From: Allobosea sp. UNC402CLCol
GTDB lineage: Bacteria; Pseudomonadota; Alphaproteobacteria; Rhizobiales; Beijerinckiaceae
Reading direction: 5' to 3'
DNA length: 64,000 nt
NCBI RefSeq assembly: GCF_000745475.1
Contig: NZ_KN050692.1
Coordinates: forward strand, 248,001 to 312,000
Below the pieces are notes generated by a model, which worked only from the letters and a program-made list of their open reading frames with translations, did no database searches and was not told where the DNA came from. A program made the position numbers and the translations under genes. This document shows positions 32,940 to 41,702 of the stretch, one piece after another (within the stretch, counting starts at the first letter, position 1; every line of letters begins with the position of its first letter).

Positions 32940-33408
32940 CGGCGACGACCCTGTCCATGCTCGCGGCATCCTTGGTCGCGGCGACGATGTTCATCGCGTC
33001 GAGGACAAGAAGGCCGGGATACACAGCAAGGCCAGTCGTCGCCGCATCGGAGGCCAGCAGGCCGAAGGTGATCTGAAGCCAGAGGAAGCAGGACAGAAAC
33101 GACGCCAGAGCCCGCACATGCGGCGACCAGCGACCGTACCATGTGCCTGAAAACGTCCCGTTCACGACGAGTGCCAGCAGCCGGAAGACCCCGATCGCGA
33201 TGGCGAACCACCCCCAGGTGCTCTCGTTCATCATGGCCGCCATCTGGGCCCAGGCAGGGTTGCCGGCGAAGGTTGGAGCCGGGCCGATCAATATGCAGCC
33301 CCACGCCACCATGATCCCGGCCAGAACCCATTCGGAGCGCCGGGCCGGGAAATGGTCATGGATGCCGAGGTAGATCCGGACCGGAAGCGGGTGATTGCGG
33401 TAGGGCAC
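32926..33408 (-). CDS. polytopic membrane protein, lysis region
   Basis: 160 aa with about four hydrophobic segments (WVLAGIMVAWGCILIG; WGWFAIAIGVFRLLALVV; LASFLSCFLWLQITFGLL; LVLDAMNIVAATK). The start YRNHPLPVRIYLGIHDHFPA recurs in alphaproteobacterial phages next to endolysins. It may be a holin partner; the true function is unknown. Confidence 0.7.
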   Translation of the reverse strand: MPYRNHPLPVRIYLGIHDHFPARRSEWVLAGIMVAWGCILIGPAPTFAGNPAWAQMAAMMNESTWGWFAIAIGVFRLLALVVNGTFSGTWYGRWSPHVRALASFLSCFLWLQITFGLLASDAATTGLAVYPGLLVLDAMNIVAATKDAASMDRVVADGSP

Positions 33409-33418
33409 CGGCCTCCTC

Positions 33419-33682
33419 CTATCCCGCGGTCACGCTCGGGTCTTCCACCTTGCGAGCCATTTCCGGCGTGGTGCGGATCTCGCTCACCTCCGGGAGTGCG
33501 GCGGCCGAGGCGACCAGACCAGCCTTGCGGCGGACATAGAGCCCCCAGACCGTCGGGATCAGCCACATGACGAAGGCGACCACCACCGTCTGCCCCTGCG
33601 CATCGAGCACTCCGTAGGTGCCGAGCGCGGCCGCGGCTGATTGGACGACGGTGCGGATAAGGCTGAGGATCTGTTCGTTCAT
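33419..33682 (-). CDS. putative holin
   Basis: 87 aa. One or two membrane segments (VQSAAAALGTYGVLDAQG; VVVAFVMWLIPTVWGLYV) and a charged C-terminal tail, the layout of small phage holins. Placed in the endolysin cassette, 3 bp from the lipoprotein gene. The call rests on size, topology and position. Confidence 0.65.
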   Translation of the reverse strand: MNEQILSLIRTVVQSAAAALGTYGVLDAQGQTVVVAFVMWLIPTVWGLYVRRKAGLVASAAALPEVSEIRTTPEMARKVEDPSVTAG

Positions 33683-33685
33683 GGC

Positions 33686-33991
33686 TCAGGCTCCTTTCTT
33701 CGCGGATTCGATCGCCTGCAGCGCCTTCATCGTTTCGCCGATGGCGATAGCGAGATCGGCAGCGGAGCGCGGCGGTTTGGCGCAGAACTGCGCGAGCACG
33801 ACCTGTCCCTGCTGCGCGGCGGCGCGCACCCTCTCCGGCGCGAGCAGGTCGACGGTCAGCGCCGCCGTCTGCAGATCGGCGCAGCGGGCGGACAACCGAT
33901 CGCTGACCTGCGCGATCTGGCTGTCCAGCGTCTGGCAGCCGGCAAGCGCCAGAGATCCCAAGGCGACGAGCGCCAGGACGACACGTTTCAT
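33686..33991 (-). CDS. small lipoprotein, possible spanin-type lysis protein
   Basis: 101 aa. The signal peptide ends in a lipobox LALAGC with Cys19 as the lipid site. The mature part is helical (SQIAQVSDRLSARCADLQTA). In a lysis cassette an outer-membrane lipoprotein would fit an o-spanin role, though its length and lack of a Pro-rich stretch are not typical of Rz1. Confidence 0.7.
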   Translation of the reverse strand: MKRVVLALVALGSLALAGCQTLDSQIAQVSDRLSARCADLQTAALTVDLLAPERVRAAAQQGQVVLAQFCAKPPRSAADLAIAIGETMKALQAIESAKKGA

Positions 33992-34098
33992 GTGATGCTC
34001 CGGGGTGATGAGGGTGCGGCAGGCCCGGCCGCTGCGGGATCAAAGGCGCGGCACCGCATTTGCGGAGATGCCGGTCATGTAGACTGGAGTGTTCTCAG

Positions 34099-34260
34099 AT
34101 GACCCAATCGGCTCCACATCGGCACAAGCGAAGCACGGAGAGGCTGAGCTCAGAGGCCGTAGAATTCATGTTCGCCACGGCGCTCGTTGCGACCCAAATC
34201 ACCTGGATCGGTGCAATAGCGTTCTGCTTCTGGAAGGCCGTGCAACTGATCGTCAGATGA
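34099..34260 (+). CDS. small membrane protein, convergent with endolysin
   Basis: 53 aa from ATG 34099 (GGAG 11-14 nt upstream). A basic N-terminus (MTQSAPHRHKRSTERLSSEA) is followed by one hydrophobic helix (FATALVATQITWIGAIAFCF). Stop codon abuts the endolysin stop. It is the only plus-strand gene in the lysis block. Possibly an antiholin or a moron; unproven. Confidence 0.45.
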   Translation: MTQSAPHRHKRSTERLSSEAVEFMFATALVATQITWIGAIAFCFWKAVQLIVR

Positions 34261-35061
34261 TCAAGCGGTGGCCTTAGCCGCAAAGATAGCCGCCATGAAC
34301 TGGCGATAGAAGCCGGCGATCTCTTCCCAGTGGTCCGTGAGGTTGACCGTGCGGCGCGCGTTCTTCAGGTCATCGGGTCCGGCGTTCGGGAGATAGAAGG
34401 AGATGCCCTTCCCCTGCCCGTTCCATCGGCCGTCAATCAGGCCGGAAAACATGAGCTCGGCAGCGAACTCGGGATCGAGCGCACGATCGGGATCAGAGGC
34501 AATGCCCTCACGGTCGTAATTGTCAAACCAGGTCAATTGAACGATTCCCCGGCCATAATAGACGTGGCCCCACGGCCCGGCTGGCTTGCTGTAGCCCTTG
34601 TCGGGATAGTGCTTGGCCACATAGGCGCGGGCCGCCGCGTCGGTCTTGCAGAAGCCCTCCCGCACCGGCACCATGCCGGAGCCAACCTCGCGCCGCGCCG
34701 TGGCGAGCCCATAGCCCAGCGTCTTGTCGCGGCCATCCCCCGTCTTCGTGAAGCCGTCGAGGATGCCTTCAATGCCTCGGACCTGACCGGGCGAGAGCGA
34801 CGTGCCGAACATCGAAGCTTTGCCCGACCTGAGATAGGCAAAGAACTTCGCGCGATCGATGGCCAAGACGCCCTGCGGTCTTCCCGCCGCCGCCGCGCTC
34901 AGCGCTGCAATCGTCTTCGGTCCAACGATCCCGTCGACATGCAGCCCATGTGACACCTGAAACGCCTGAACGGCCGCCTTCGTCGCCGGCCCCGGCTTGC
35001 CGTCAACCACAAGCGAATAGCCGAGCGCGACCAGCGCCCGCTGAACTGCGGTCGTGTCCAT
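34261..35061 (-). CDS. endolysin: peptidoglycan-binding domain + GH19-like lytic domain
   Basis: 266 aa. Residues 1-60 are a PG_binding_1 domain (VQRALVALGYSLVVDGKPGP; GLHVDGIVGPKTIAAL). Residues ~75-260 are the lytic domain with the GH19/chitinase-like motif HVYYGRGIVQLTWFDNYD and an upstream Glu in ARREVGSGM as candidate acid. No signal peptide, so holin-dependent. A nearly identical 5' fragment lies in element A (18592-18693). Confidence 0.9.
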   Translation of the reverse strand: MDTTAVQRALVALGYSLVVDGKPGPATKAAVQAFQVSHGLHVDGIVGPKTIAALSAAAAGRPQGVLAIDRAKFFAYLRSGKASMFGTSLSPGQVRGIEGILDGFTKTGDGRDKTLGYGLATARREVGSGMVPVREGFCKTDAAARAYVAKHYPDKGYSKPAGPWGHVYYGRGIVQLTWFDNYDREGIASDPDRALDPEFAAELMFSGLIDGRWNGQGKGISFYLPNAGPDDLKNARRTVNLTDHWEEIAGFYRQFMAAIFAAKATA

Positions 35062-35075
35062 GAAGTGCTCCGAGC

Positions 35076-35100
35076 AAAAAGAAACCGCCTCAGAAGGCGG
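35076..35100 (-). terminator. intrinsic terminator, leftward, after acyltransferase
   Basis: On the minus strand CCGCC and GGCGG pair across a short loop and are followed by TTTCTTTTT. It separates the acyltransferase moron from the endolysin gene. A related hairpin lies at the same place in element A (about 18711-18736). Confidence 0.75.
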
Positions 35101-35125
35101 CTAGACGGGCCAAGCGTTGCGCTGC

Positions 35126-36205
35126 TCAGCTTGCGCCGGATTTGGCCAACAGGCCGGGCTTTGTCGATTTCGCAAAATCGAGAATGCGATCATGCACCGG
35201 ATCGCTGAAATACCGCCGAACGAGCACAGACAGGGCAATGAGCGCCGCGATATAGATCGCTAAAGCGACAAGCGGGTATGCCGAGACGAATGGCGCGAGT
35301 GGCCTGACGATCATGATCAGGCTCACATGGAAGAGATAGAGTTCATAGCTGTTCCGCCCAAGATAGCTCAGTGGGTCAAGCCGCCGTCTTGGCTCGAAGG
35401 TGGAAGCTGCAATGACCAAGCCAGCCGATACACCCATTAAGAACGGGCCAATCGCATAGTGAAATTGCATGCTGACAAATAGATAGGTCAGCAGCATCGC
35501 CGTCGCGCCGCCCCAGCGGGTCAGAAGCCGGGTCACAGGCGTGAAGAACTGCTGCAGGCGGTTGAAGATGATCGCGACAAAAGCGCCCATCGCGATTGCG
35601 TCAAAGCAACCGAAGTAATCCCAAGGGGTAAAGTGCAGGCTAGAGCTTGTCGCTCGATAGATGGGTCCGTAGGCAATGATTGAGACGAGCGCTGCCACTA
35701 TTAGGCCGCGCCAAGCAAGGCCGCGGCAAAGAAGCGGATACCAGAGGTAGAACATCTCCTCTATGGCCAGCGACCAGAGGATTAGCCAAGCTGCAACGCG
35801 ATACCCCTCGTGCCAGTGAACGAAGACATTAAAACGGAATGTCAGAGCATACCACGCCATCTTCAGCGTCGACATGTCGTCTGGCACAGCGAGCCCATCG
35901 ACCCCCGATTTGCTGACGGCCACCAAGAAAACAAGGAAGAGCAAGAACAGCGGTAGGATTCTAGCGGCACGCCGCACATAGAAATCCGGAAGCGCGACTG
36001 CGCCGAGAGCCCCGTTTCGCTTGAGAATATTGGTCGTTATCAGAAAACCGGAGACGACGAAAAAGACGGTGACGCCGTAATATCCGTTGCCTGCTGGCCC
36101 CATGATGGTGACGCCGAAAGGCAGCGTGAGATACTGTCCGTAGTGCAAAGCGATGACGGCGAGGATCGACAGCCCCCTCAACCGTCCTACCGTGACATTG
36201 AACAT
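35126..36205 (-). CDS. acyltransferase 3 family protein (OafA-like)
   Basis: 359 aa membrane enzyme with about ten hydrophobic helices. Family marks: GRLRGLSILAVIALHYGQYL with the conserved His, VTVFFVVSGFLIT, FYVRRAARILPLF, and the C-terminal SYLGRNSYELYLFHVSLIMI. It transfers acetyl or other acyl groups onto surface sugars such as O-antigen. ATG 36205 has GGAGG 5 nt upstream. It sits between tail fibre and lysis genes with its own terminator, the classic spot for a serotype-conversion moron that blocks superinfection (inference). Confidence 0.88.
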   Translation of the reverse strand: MFNVTVGRLRGLSILAVIALHYGQYLTLPFGVTIMGPAGNGYYGVTVFFVVSGFLITTNILKRNGALGAVALPDFYVRRAARILPLFLLFLVFLVAVSKSGVDGLAVPDDMSTLKMAWYALTFRFNVFVHWHEGYRVAAWLILWSLAIEEMFYLWYPLLCRGLAWRGLIVAALVSIIAYGPIYRATSSSLHFTPWDYFGCFDAIAMGAFVAIIFNRLQQFFTPVTRLLTRWGGATAMLLTYLFVSMQFHYAIGPFLMGVSAGLVIAASTFEPRRRLDPLSYLGRNSYELYLFHVSLIMIVRPLAPFVSAYPLVALAIYIAALIALSVLVRRYFSDPVHDRILDFAKSTKPGLLAKSGAS

Positions 36206-36262
36206 CGCGCCCTCCGCCAAGGCGCTGTAGCCCTATGCCCTGCACAAGAGCAACTGTCGCAA

Positions 36263-37048
36263 TCAGCTCCCATCGCCCGACAGGAAGAAGCCGGTTGCAT
36301 CCATCCCACCCGGCTCGCTGCCTGGGAAGGTGTTGCGTGACGCGCACCCGATGATACCGCGGTTGCTGGCCCAGAAGCGCTTTCCCGCCGCCGCGCCGTT
36401 GAATGTCTTGGTATGAGACGTGACGTTCCCGCCGAAATTCGCCCATGCGAACGCGGCTGAGAAATACGGAATGCCGACCAGATCGGTGTTGCCGGTCGTA
36501 CTGAACGCCTCGCCCGTATCGGAGGCATAGAGGTGCGCGGTGGCCCAGCCGGAAATGCGGATATCGCCTAGATCGAAGGTAGAGCCGCCCTTGGAGGCCG
36601 CGAGATGGGGGCCGTTCGGACAGGCACCGAATTCCACATGATGATAAGCGACCCAGCTTCCCTCGTGCGAGTAGATGCCGGCGCCATAAGCCGAGGTGAC
36701 TTTCACGCCCGCGAGCGTGAACCGCGCGCCGTAAGCAGCGTCCAGAGCGTTGCCGCCTGACGCGGCGTTGATGCGGCAGCTATACGGCGCCGCTAGGTCG
36801 CCTTCGATGAGAACAGAATCGGGGTCGGCGAACCCGACCCAAGGGCCCGCGATCCAAGCCGATGCGTAGTCACCCGCAGCGAGTTTGATCTTGAGCTGGT
36901 TCCCGCGCAGGTCGACGTTGTCGCGAGTCCATTGCGCGGCCTTAGCGAGAGAGGCCCAAGGCAGCGCCATGGAGCCGTCGCCGGTTGCATCGTTGCCGGA
37001 GGACGAATCGACGTAGAAAGTCGTGGGCGCGGTGAGTTCAAGTCTCAT
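36263..37048 (-). CDS. tail spike / beta-helix fibre protein
   Basis: 261 aa. Starts MRLELTAPTTFYVDSSSGND, followed by a run of short Gly/Asn-rich strands (SVLIEGDLAAPYSCRINAAS; RFTLAGVKVTSAYGAGIYSH), the look of a right-handed parallel beta-helix. TFYVDSSSGNDATG is typical of phage adsorption or depolymerase-type spikes. It is the distal gene of the tail cluster. Host-receptor binding is likely; no catalytic site can be pointed to. Confidence 0.7.
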   Translation of the reverse strand: MRLELTAPTTFYVDSSSGNDATGDGSMALPWASLAKAAQWTRDNVDLRGNQLKIKLAAGDYASAWIAGPWVGFADPDSVLIEGDLAAPYSCRINAASGGNALDAAYGARFTLAGVKVTSAYGAGIYSHEGSWVAYHHVEFGACPNGPHLAASKGGSTFDLGDIRISGWATAHLYASDTGEAFSTTGNTDLVGIPYFSAAFAWANFGGNVTSHTKTFNGAAAGKRFWASNRGIIGCASRNTFPGSEPGGMDATGFFLSGDGS

Positions 37049-37464
37049 GGCGTGGCGCCCGCAAGAACCTGAACCTTTCGCGCCGCGGTGATCAACTTCG
37101 CGCTGACCAGTGCGTCTAGACCCGCCGCGAGATCGGCGTCGCCAAGATCAATGAACTCCGCCCCAACCGCTTGATCATACCAGAGCTTTGTTGCGGCATC
37201 AGTCATCGCTGCCTGAGCAATCCCCAACTGCTCGTCTTTGGTGAAAAGCCGGATGAACTCTCGGAAAGACAGCCGCGGCGAAACAACGGCCATAGGCTGG
37301 AGCTTCACTGAAGCCAGATCAGCATCGCTTGGCTGGGGTCCAAGCTTCGTTTCGTTCCAGTTGTAGATGCCGACCTCTTCGCCGGGGGGGTGATAAAGCA
37401 GGAAATCGACATCCGGGATGGCGATTGGATGCAGCGCCAGAATGCGATCGTTGAGACGGTCCAT
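37045..37464 (-). CDS. tail fibre-associated phage protein
   Basis: 139 aa, between two fibre genes (ATGA overlap with the downstream one, 3 bp from the upstream one). The C-terminal part (RLSFREFIRLFTKDEQLGIA) resembles a segment common in small tail fibre accessory proteins. It may be a fibre assembly factor; function is inferred from position. Confidence 0.6.
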   Translation of the reverse strand: MDRLNDRILALHPIAIPDVDFLLYHPPGEEVGIYNWNETKLGPQPSDADLASVKLQPMAVVSPRLSFREFIRLFTKDEQLGIAQAAMTDAATKLWYDQAVGAEFIDLGDADLAAGLDALVSAKLITAARKVQVLAGATP

Positions 37465-37467
37465 GGG

Positions 37468-38754
37468 TCAGCGCCCCGTGAGGAAAACAGAGAATTCGGA
37501 AGCGTTGCCGTTGATGATACCGGAGCCACCCGCGGCGCGGACGCCGATCAGCAATATGGTGCCCTGGGGGTAATACTGCGTGTAGGTCAACTTTGGTTTT
37601 GCGGCGAAGCTGTTGAAGATCGCCAAAGACGAAGTTCCCTGTGAAACTAGGCCGGAAGTGTTGTTGAAAACAGAGACATCCAAATTATCCCACGCTGCAA
37701 CATTGTTATATCCATTGACGCCGGCCACTACGTTGTAGACGCCAGAAACAGGCACAGTGATAGTTGCAGAGGTGAGCTGGAAGACACCTGGCGTCCCGGC
37801 ATTTGTGTCAACGTTGACGTTGCCGAAGGACGTGCTGACCGCAACAGTCGCAGGTTGGCTGGTGGCGGTTCGGTAAATGCCGATAAGACCGGGCTGGGAA
37901 ACCAGACGGATCAGCCACTGCGTGCCGGTATTTACGAACTCGAAGACTTCGCCGCCGCCAATCAGATAAAATGTCGCAGTAGCAGCGGCGCGGTAAAAGA
38001 GATTTCCGCCGCCCGTGGCGTTCACATACGCAGTTTGGAAGCCGGACGGGCTGTTGCTCGTTTCCAGCGTGCAGCGAAAACCGACCGGCACGCTGCTCGC
38101 CGCCGGTAGCGTGAAGACCTGGCGCACCGACAGGTCCATGACATAGGTGGTATATTCGTTCGCCGCAGTGACAGTGACGCCCCCGCTCGGCACCGTCACG
38201 CGAGGCGTGCGCAGGCGCGGAACAGCCTGAAGGCGGAACGACGTGCCGTCGTAAATGAGCGTGCACGTCCCCAGCATCTCGCCGCCTTCCAGCGCGGCGC
38301 CGTTGTCGTTGCGGACGATCGCCTTTGCACCCAAGCCGTTAACGTTGAGGGTCGCCGCCCCTGTATTTGGACCGCCGGGAACAATGCGAATGGGCGCCCC
38401 GACCAACTGCGCATAGTCGGTATTGGCCGGAGAGAAGGAGGCGGTGATGGCATTGGCCGTGCCCCCAACGACGCCGATGTAGCTATAAGACTGCCCACGA
38501 AGACCGAGTTCGAAATGAGCCTGGAGGGTGGCCAAGTCGCCGTTGTCCAAGGCATCGAGCTGCGAGCGATCTGCCGTGAATTGTCCGATCATGGCAGCCA
38601 TGGCGGCAGATTGGCGCCAGGCCTTGTTCGCCTGCTCGGGAAGCGCGATTCCGTTGACAAACCCGGCCAGCCGAGCCGCCAATGCTGCATAATCCGCTTG
38701 CGAAATGACATTCGCTCCGCCCGTCGCAGCGAAAGGCAGAAATTCATTGGCCAT
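37468..38754 (-). CDS. tail fibre protein
   Basis: 428 aa. The N-terminus (MANEFLPFAATGGANVISQA; WRQSAAMAAMIGQF) is the attachment part shared by many phage fibres. The middle holds LQAHFELGLRGQSYSYIG and an NVNGLGAKAIV segment (phage-tail-collar/gp-H like). The C-terminal ~130 residues (VPVSGVYNVVAGVNGYN) look like a C1q/TNF-type beta-sandwich that would bind the receptor. Length and repeat-poor design suit a short fibre. Confidence 0.8.
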   Translation of the reverse strand: MANEFLPFAATGGANVISQADYAALAARLAGFVNGIALPEQANKAWRQSAAMAAMIGQFTADRSQLDALDNGDLATLQAHFELGLRGQSYSYIGVVGGTANAITASFSPANTDYAQLVGAPIRIVPGGPNTGAATLNVNGLGAKAIVRNDNGAALEGGEMLGTCTLIYDGTSFRLQAVPRLRTPRVTVPSGGVTVTAANEYTTYVMDLSVRQVFTLPAASSVPVGFRCTLETSNSPSGFQTAYVNATGGGNLFYRAAATATFYLIGGGEVFEFVNTGTQWLIRLVSQPGLIGIYRTATSQPATVAVSTSFGNVNVDTNAGTPGVFQLTSATITVPVSGVYNVVAGVNGYNNVAAWDNLDVSVFNNTSGLVSQGTSSLAIFNSFAAKPKLTYTQYYPQGTILLIGVRAAGGSGIINGNASEFSVFLTGR

Positions 38755-38769
38755 GTGGCTCTCCGAAGA

Positions 38770-39447
38770 TCAGGACGTGAAATAGTCTGGAGGCGCGCCC
38801 CAGGCGCCGGTGCCCCAGCCGCTGATGAACTCGTTATTGACGCCCCAGCCGAACAGCGGTCCGTCAACCGTGGTGATGCGGTAGTTGGCCTTCACACCTT
38901 CGGGCTTCAAAGGAAGATATCCCTGCGAAAGCAGAGCGATGAACAGAGCTGAAGGGATGATACCCGCGACGCCGAAGGTGATCGACATGTCCTGGTTGTC
39001 GATGACGACGATTTTTGTGTCGCCACTGGGGAACAGAATCTCGAGCGCTGCCTTTGCGCTTGGCAACGTCCCGTCCCAGTTGTTGGCCGCAATCTTCGCG
39101 CGTAGAAGCGTGCGATAGGTGTCGTCGTCTAGGCGGGTGATACCGGCGGGCGTATCGTATCGCGAGTCATACCAGACACCCCGCCCCCAGCCTCGGGTTG
39201 CGTCGCCCCAAGTGAACCAAGCGTTCGCGATCGGCACCTTGACGAAGCGTGTCCGACCAACCCACTCGCCAACCTCATCGAGCTGGACGCCGATGGCCTG
39301 GTCGAGGTCGAAGTCGAGCGGCAGATGCTCCATGACAGCCTGCTGCGCGACGATCGGCTCGACCAGAGCCTTGATCATCGCTTCGAACTTCGGCTTGCCC
39401 GCGTGGAGACTCGTGATCAGCGCCAGATAGGCGTCAACGTCAGCCAT
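38770..39447 (-). CDS. baseplate protein, DUF2612 family
   Basis: 225 aa. LDEVGEWVGRTRFVKVPI and a Trp/Gly-rich stretch (WFTWGDATRGWGRGVWYDSR), then LDDDTYRTLLRAKIAANNWD, match the DUF2612 baseplate family that follows baseplate J. It links baseplate wedge to fibre. It starts 1 bp from the baseplate J stop. Confidence 0.82.
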   Translation of the reverse strand: MADVDAYLALITSLHAGKPKFEAMIKALVEPIVAQQAVMEHLPLDFDLDQAIGVQLDEVGEWVGRTRFVKVPIANAWFTWGDATRGWGRGVWYDSRYDTPAGITRLDDDTYRTLLRAKIAANNWDGTLPSAKAALEILFPSGDTKIVVIDNQDMSITFGVAGIIPSALFIALLSQGYLPLKPEGVKANYRITTVDGPLFGWGVNNEFISGWGTGAWGAPPDYFTS

Positions 39448-40631
39448 CAGGGCACCACGGTTATCGTCACGTCGGTTAGGGCTGCCGATGGCGCCTCATT
39501 AAATGCTATCGGCAGATCGGCGGTGCCGAACGATCCGCCGTTCTTCGCAATTGTGAGGGCCGTGATCTTGTAAGTCTTGGCGTTGCCGGCGAGCGCCAGG
39601 TTGGCCGGGACAAAAACCTCTGCCCATTCGACGGCGCCGCTGGTGCCGCCGATTTCGAGGCCGTTGATGAAGTCGACGACCGCCTGCTTGATGCTAGTCT
39701 CGATGGCTGTCGTGTAGCCGACCAGCGCCTTCAGTGAGATCGCAACTTTGATCGTCGCCGCGGTAGGCCGGTAGAACTTGATAGCGCGCGCGACGCCATA
39801 CTCATCGGTGATCGTGACATTGGTCGTGCCGTATGTGCCTGTCCCCGCGGTCTTTTTAGCAGCGATGGCCTGGGCGATCGCGGTTGCGTCGCCCCCCTGG
39901 ACAACCAGCGAAATCGAGTGCGCCGGGATGCCATTCGCATCTGTCGTGCCGGTATCGTTCTCGTAGCCTTTCAGTCGATCGACGCCGGCCACGCTTGCAA
40001 CGGCACCCATGGTGCCCTCAAAGACCGTTAGGGACGGGAGGGCGGTCGAGATGGTCTGGCGCTGGCGAAGCTGAGCGTCGAGTTCAACGGGCTGACCGGG
40101 CGCAGCGGCATTGGCATTTGTGACGCTCTGCCAACCGCGCGTCGGTGTTCCGATGGTCGAAATCGCGCCGGGCAGTGCTTGAATTGCACCGGCATCCTTC
40201 GCGATGGCCGTGACCGTGATTGATCCGCCCGCCGGGATGGTGACAGACGTCGGCAAAAGCCACTGATTGCCAGCGTTATCCTTGGCAATTCCGCCTGTGA
40301 TCGTGGTGCCAGCCTGCCCGATCAGCGTGAGATCGACGGTCGAGTTCGATGCAACCAGCCGCTTGATGCCGTTGATCTTGACGACGGAAGAGAGCCCGAC
40401 GCCGCGCGCAGTCGAAGGCGAGAAGGCGTTGTAGACCTGAAGGGCCATGGCGTTGGCGTCATCCACCGCCGCGGCGAAGATGGCGATCTGCTGGCCATCC
40501 TGGGTGTCCGGATCGATGTCGATGTCCTGCCCGAAGATCGCGCGGAACTGCTCCTGGAAATAGGCCAGCACGGTGGCATAATCCGGCTTGAAGATGCCGT
40601 TCTCGTCGATCGTGCAGACAGGAAGCGCCAT
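39447..40631 (-). CDS. baseplate J-like protein
   Basis: 394 aa. The start (PDYATVLAYFQEQFRAIFGQ; DGQQIAIFAAAVDDANAMAL) and the beta-rich middle (TITGGIAKDNAGNQWLLPTS; AGSITVTAIAKDAG-like block) define the gpJ family that forms the baseplate wedge. The C-terminal part ends AALTDVTITVVP. Neighbours on both sides are baseplate genes. Confidence 0.9.
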   Translation of the reverse strand: MALPVCTIDENGIFKPDYATVLAYFQEQFRAIFGQDIDIDPDTQDGQQIAIFAAAVDDANAMALQVYNAFSPSTARGVGLSSVVKINGIKRLVASNSTVDLTLIGQAGTTITGGIAKDNAGNQWLLPTSVTIPAGGSITVTAIAKDAGAIQALPGAISTIGTPTRGWQSVTNANAAAPGQPVELDAQLRQRQTISTALPSLTVFEGTMGAVASVAGVDRLKGYENDTGTTDANGIPAHSISLVVQGGDATAIAQAIAAKKTAGTGTYGTTNVTITDEYGVARAIKFYRPTAATIKVAISLKALVGYTTAIETSIKQAVVDFINGLEIGGTSGAVEWAEVFVPANLALAGNAKTYKITALTIAKNGGSFGTADLPIAFNEAPSAALTDVTITVVP

Positions 40632-40990
40632 CAGAAATTCACCCCACGCACGGTTGCGGCGCCGTAGATTGTGTCGAGCGTCAGCGTGTCGACGCTGAAG
40701 GCGCGGTTGTCGCGGTTGAGGTTGCTTGAATAGGACGTGATCGCCTTCACGCCGGTCGTGCCGAGCACGCGGCGCCGGATGGCCGGATCACGGGTGTTCG
40801 CGGTGCGGACGCCCAGTACTTCGGTCTTCCACGTCATGCCTTCGGTCTGGTCGAGGAACCACTCGCCCTGCCAGAGGCCCAGACGGGTCTGGACTGACTG
40901 CGCGACAGCTTCGGGCTGGTCTATCCAGAAGTCCTGCTTCCCACGGCCGAACGAATAATCGCCCTGCGCGTCGAGCTTGCGGTAAAGCAT
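40631..40990 (-). CDS. baseplate wedge protein (gp25/DUF2634-like)
   Basis: 119 aa. MLYRKLDAQGDYSFGRGKQD and WQGEWFLDQTEGMTWKTEV, with RDPAIRRRVLGTTGVKAITS, fit the small baseplate wedge component next to gpJ. The name rests on position and these blocks. Confidence 0.75.
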   Translation of the reverse strand: MLYRKLDAQGDYSFGRGKQDFWIDQPEAVAQSVQTRLGLWQGEWFLDQTEGMTWKTEVLGVRTANTRDPAIRRRVLGTTGVKAITSYSSNLNRDNRAFSVDTLTLDTIYGAATVRGVNF

Positions 40991-40997
40991 GGCTGCC

Positions 40998-41699
40998 TCA
41001 GTTCGTCGGGCCGGCCGAGTTGCCGCCGCCGGGTTGCACGCCGGAGTGCTTGTGCGTCGAAAAGACGATGTCGTTCACGATGAGCTCGCCATTGATGCGA
41101 ACGGTGCCGGTGATTGCCGTCTCGCCCGCCCCGCCGCCAATGCTGACGCCATTCGCAGCCGAGATGCCGACCTGCTTGTCCGTCGAGATGCCGACACCGC
41201 CAGCGCCGGACATGCTGATCTTGGTCTTTCCATCATCGGAACGGATCTCGGTCGAGCTCGTGCTGATGCCGTCGATCGCGTTCGGGTTCGACTTGAGGCC
41301 AGGCGTGAAATAGCCGTTCGACAGGCTGTGCATGCTGGCGTCTGCCGGCACCTGCTCGCCCCCGCTCTGTTGCCAGGTATCCGGCGAGCGGGAGGTGAAA
41401 TTCACCATGCCCTCGTCACCAACCTTCAGCGGGAAGGTGATGTTCATGCCCCCGCCGCCGGGATAATGGACCGGGACGTCCTGCAGCACAGGAAGGTCGA
41501 TCGCCTTCTGTGACCCATCCTCCTGCTTCACGAAGGACTTGATGCCTATTTGAAGTTTGACGGATGGTGCCTTGCCCGCACCGCCCGGATCGAAGGCCAG
41601 CACGCGCGCCGGCGCTGATGTCTGGATCCGCGAAATGTGTTGTTCGATCGCCGCCCGAAGGTTCTCCTCGGGATCGTCGACTCGCTGGCGAAGGTCCAT
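40998..41699 (-). CDS. baseplate spike protein (Gp138 / Mu gp45-like)
   Basis: 233 aa. An N-terminal OB-like domain (ISRIQTSAPARVLAFDPGGA; VPVHYPGGGGMNITFPLKVG) is followed by a repetitive beta-helical stem (TSSTEIRSDDGKTKISMSGA; VGISTDKQVGISAANGVSIG) and a tip with FSTHKHSGVQPGG. The H-x-H tip motif binds iron in related spikes. It is the membrane-piercing needle of the contractile tail. Confidence 0.87.
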   Translation of the reverse strand: MDLRQRVDDPEENLRAAIEQHISRIQTSAPARVLAFDPGGAGKAPSVKLQIGIKSFVKQEDGSQKAIDLPVLQDVPVHYPGGGGMNITFPLKVGDEGMVNFTSRSPDTWQQSGGEQVPADASMHSLSNGYFTPGLKSNPNAIDGISTSSTEIRSDDGKTKISMSGAGGVGISTDKQVGISAANGVSIGGGAGETAITGTVRINGELIVNDIVFSTHKHSGVQPGGGNSAGPTN

Positions 41700-41702
41700 G
41701 GA

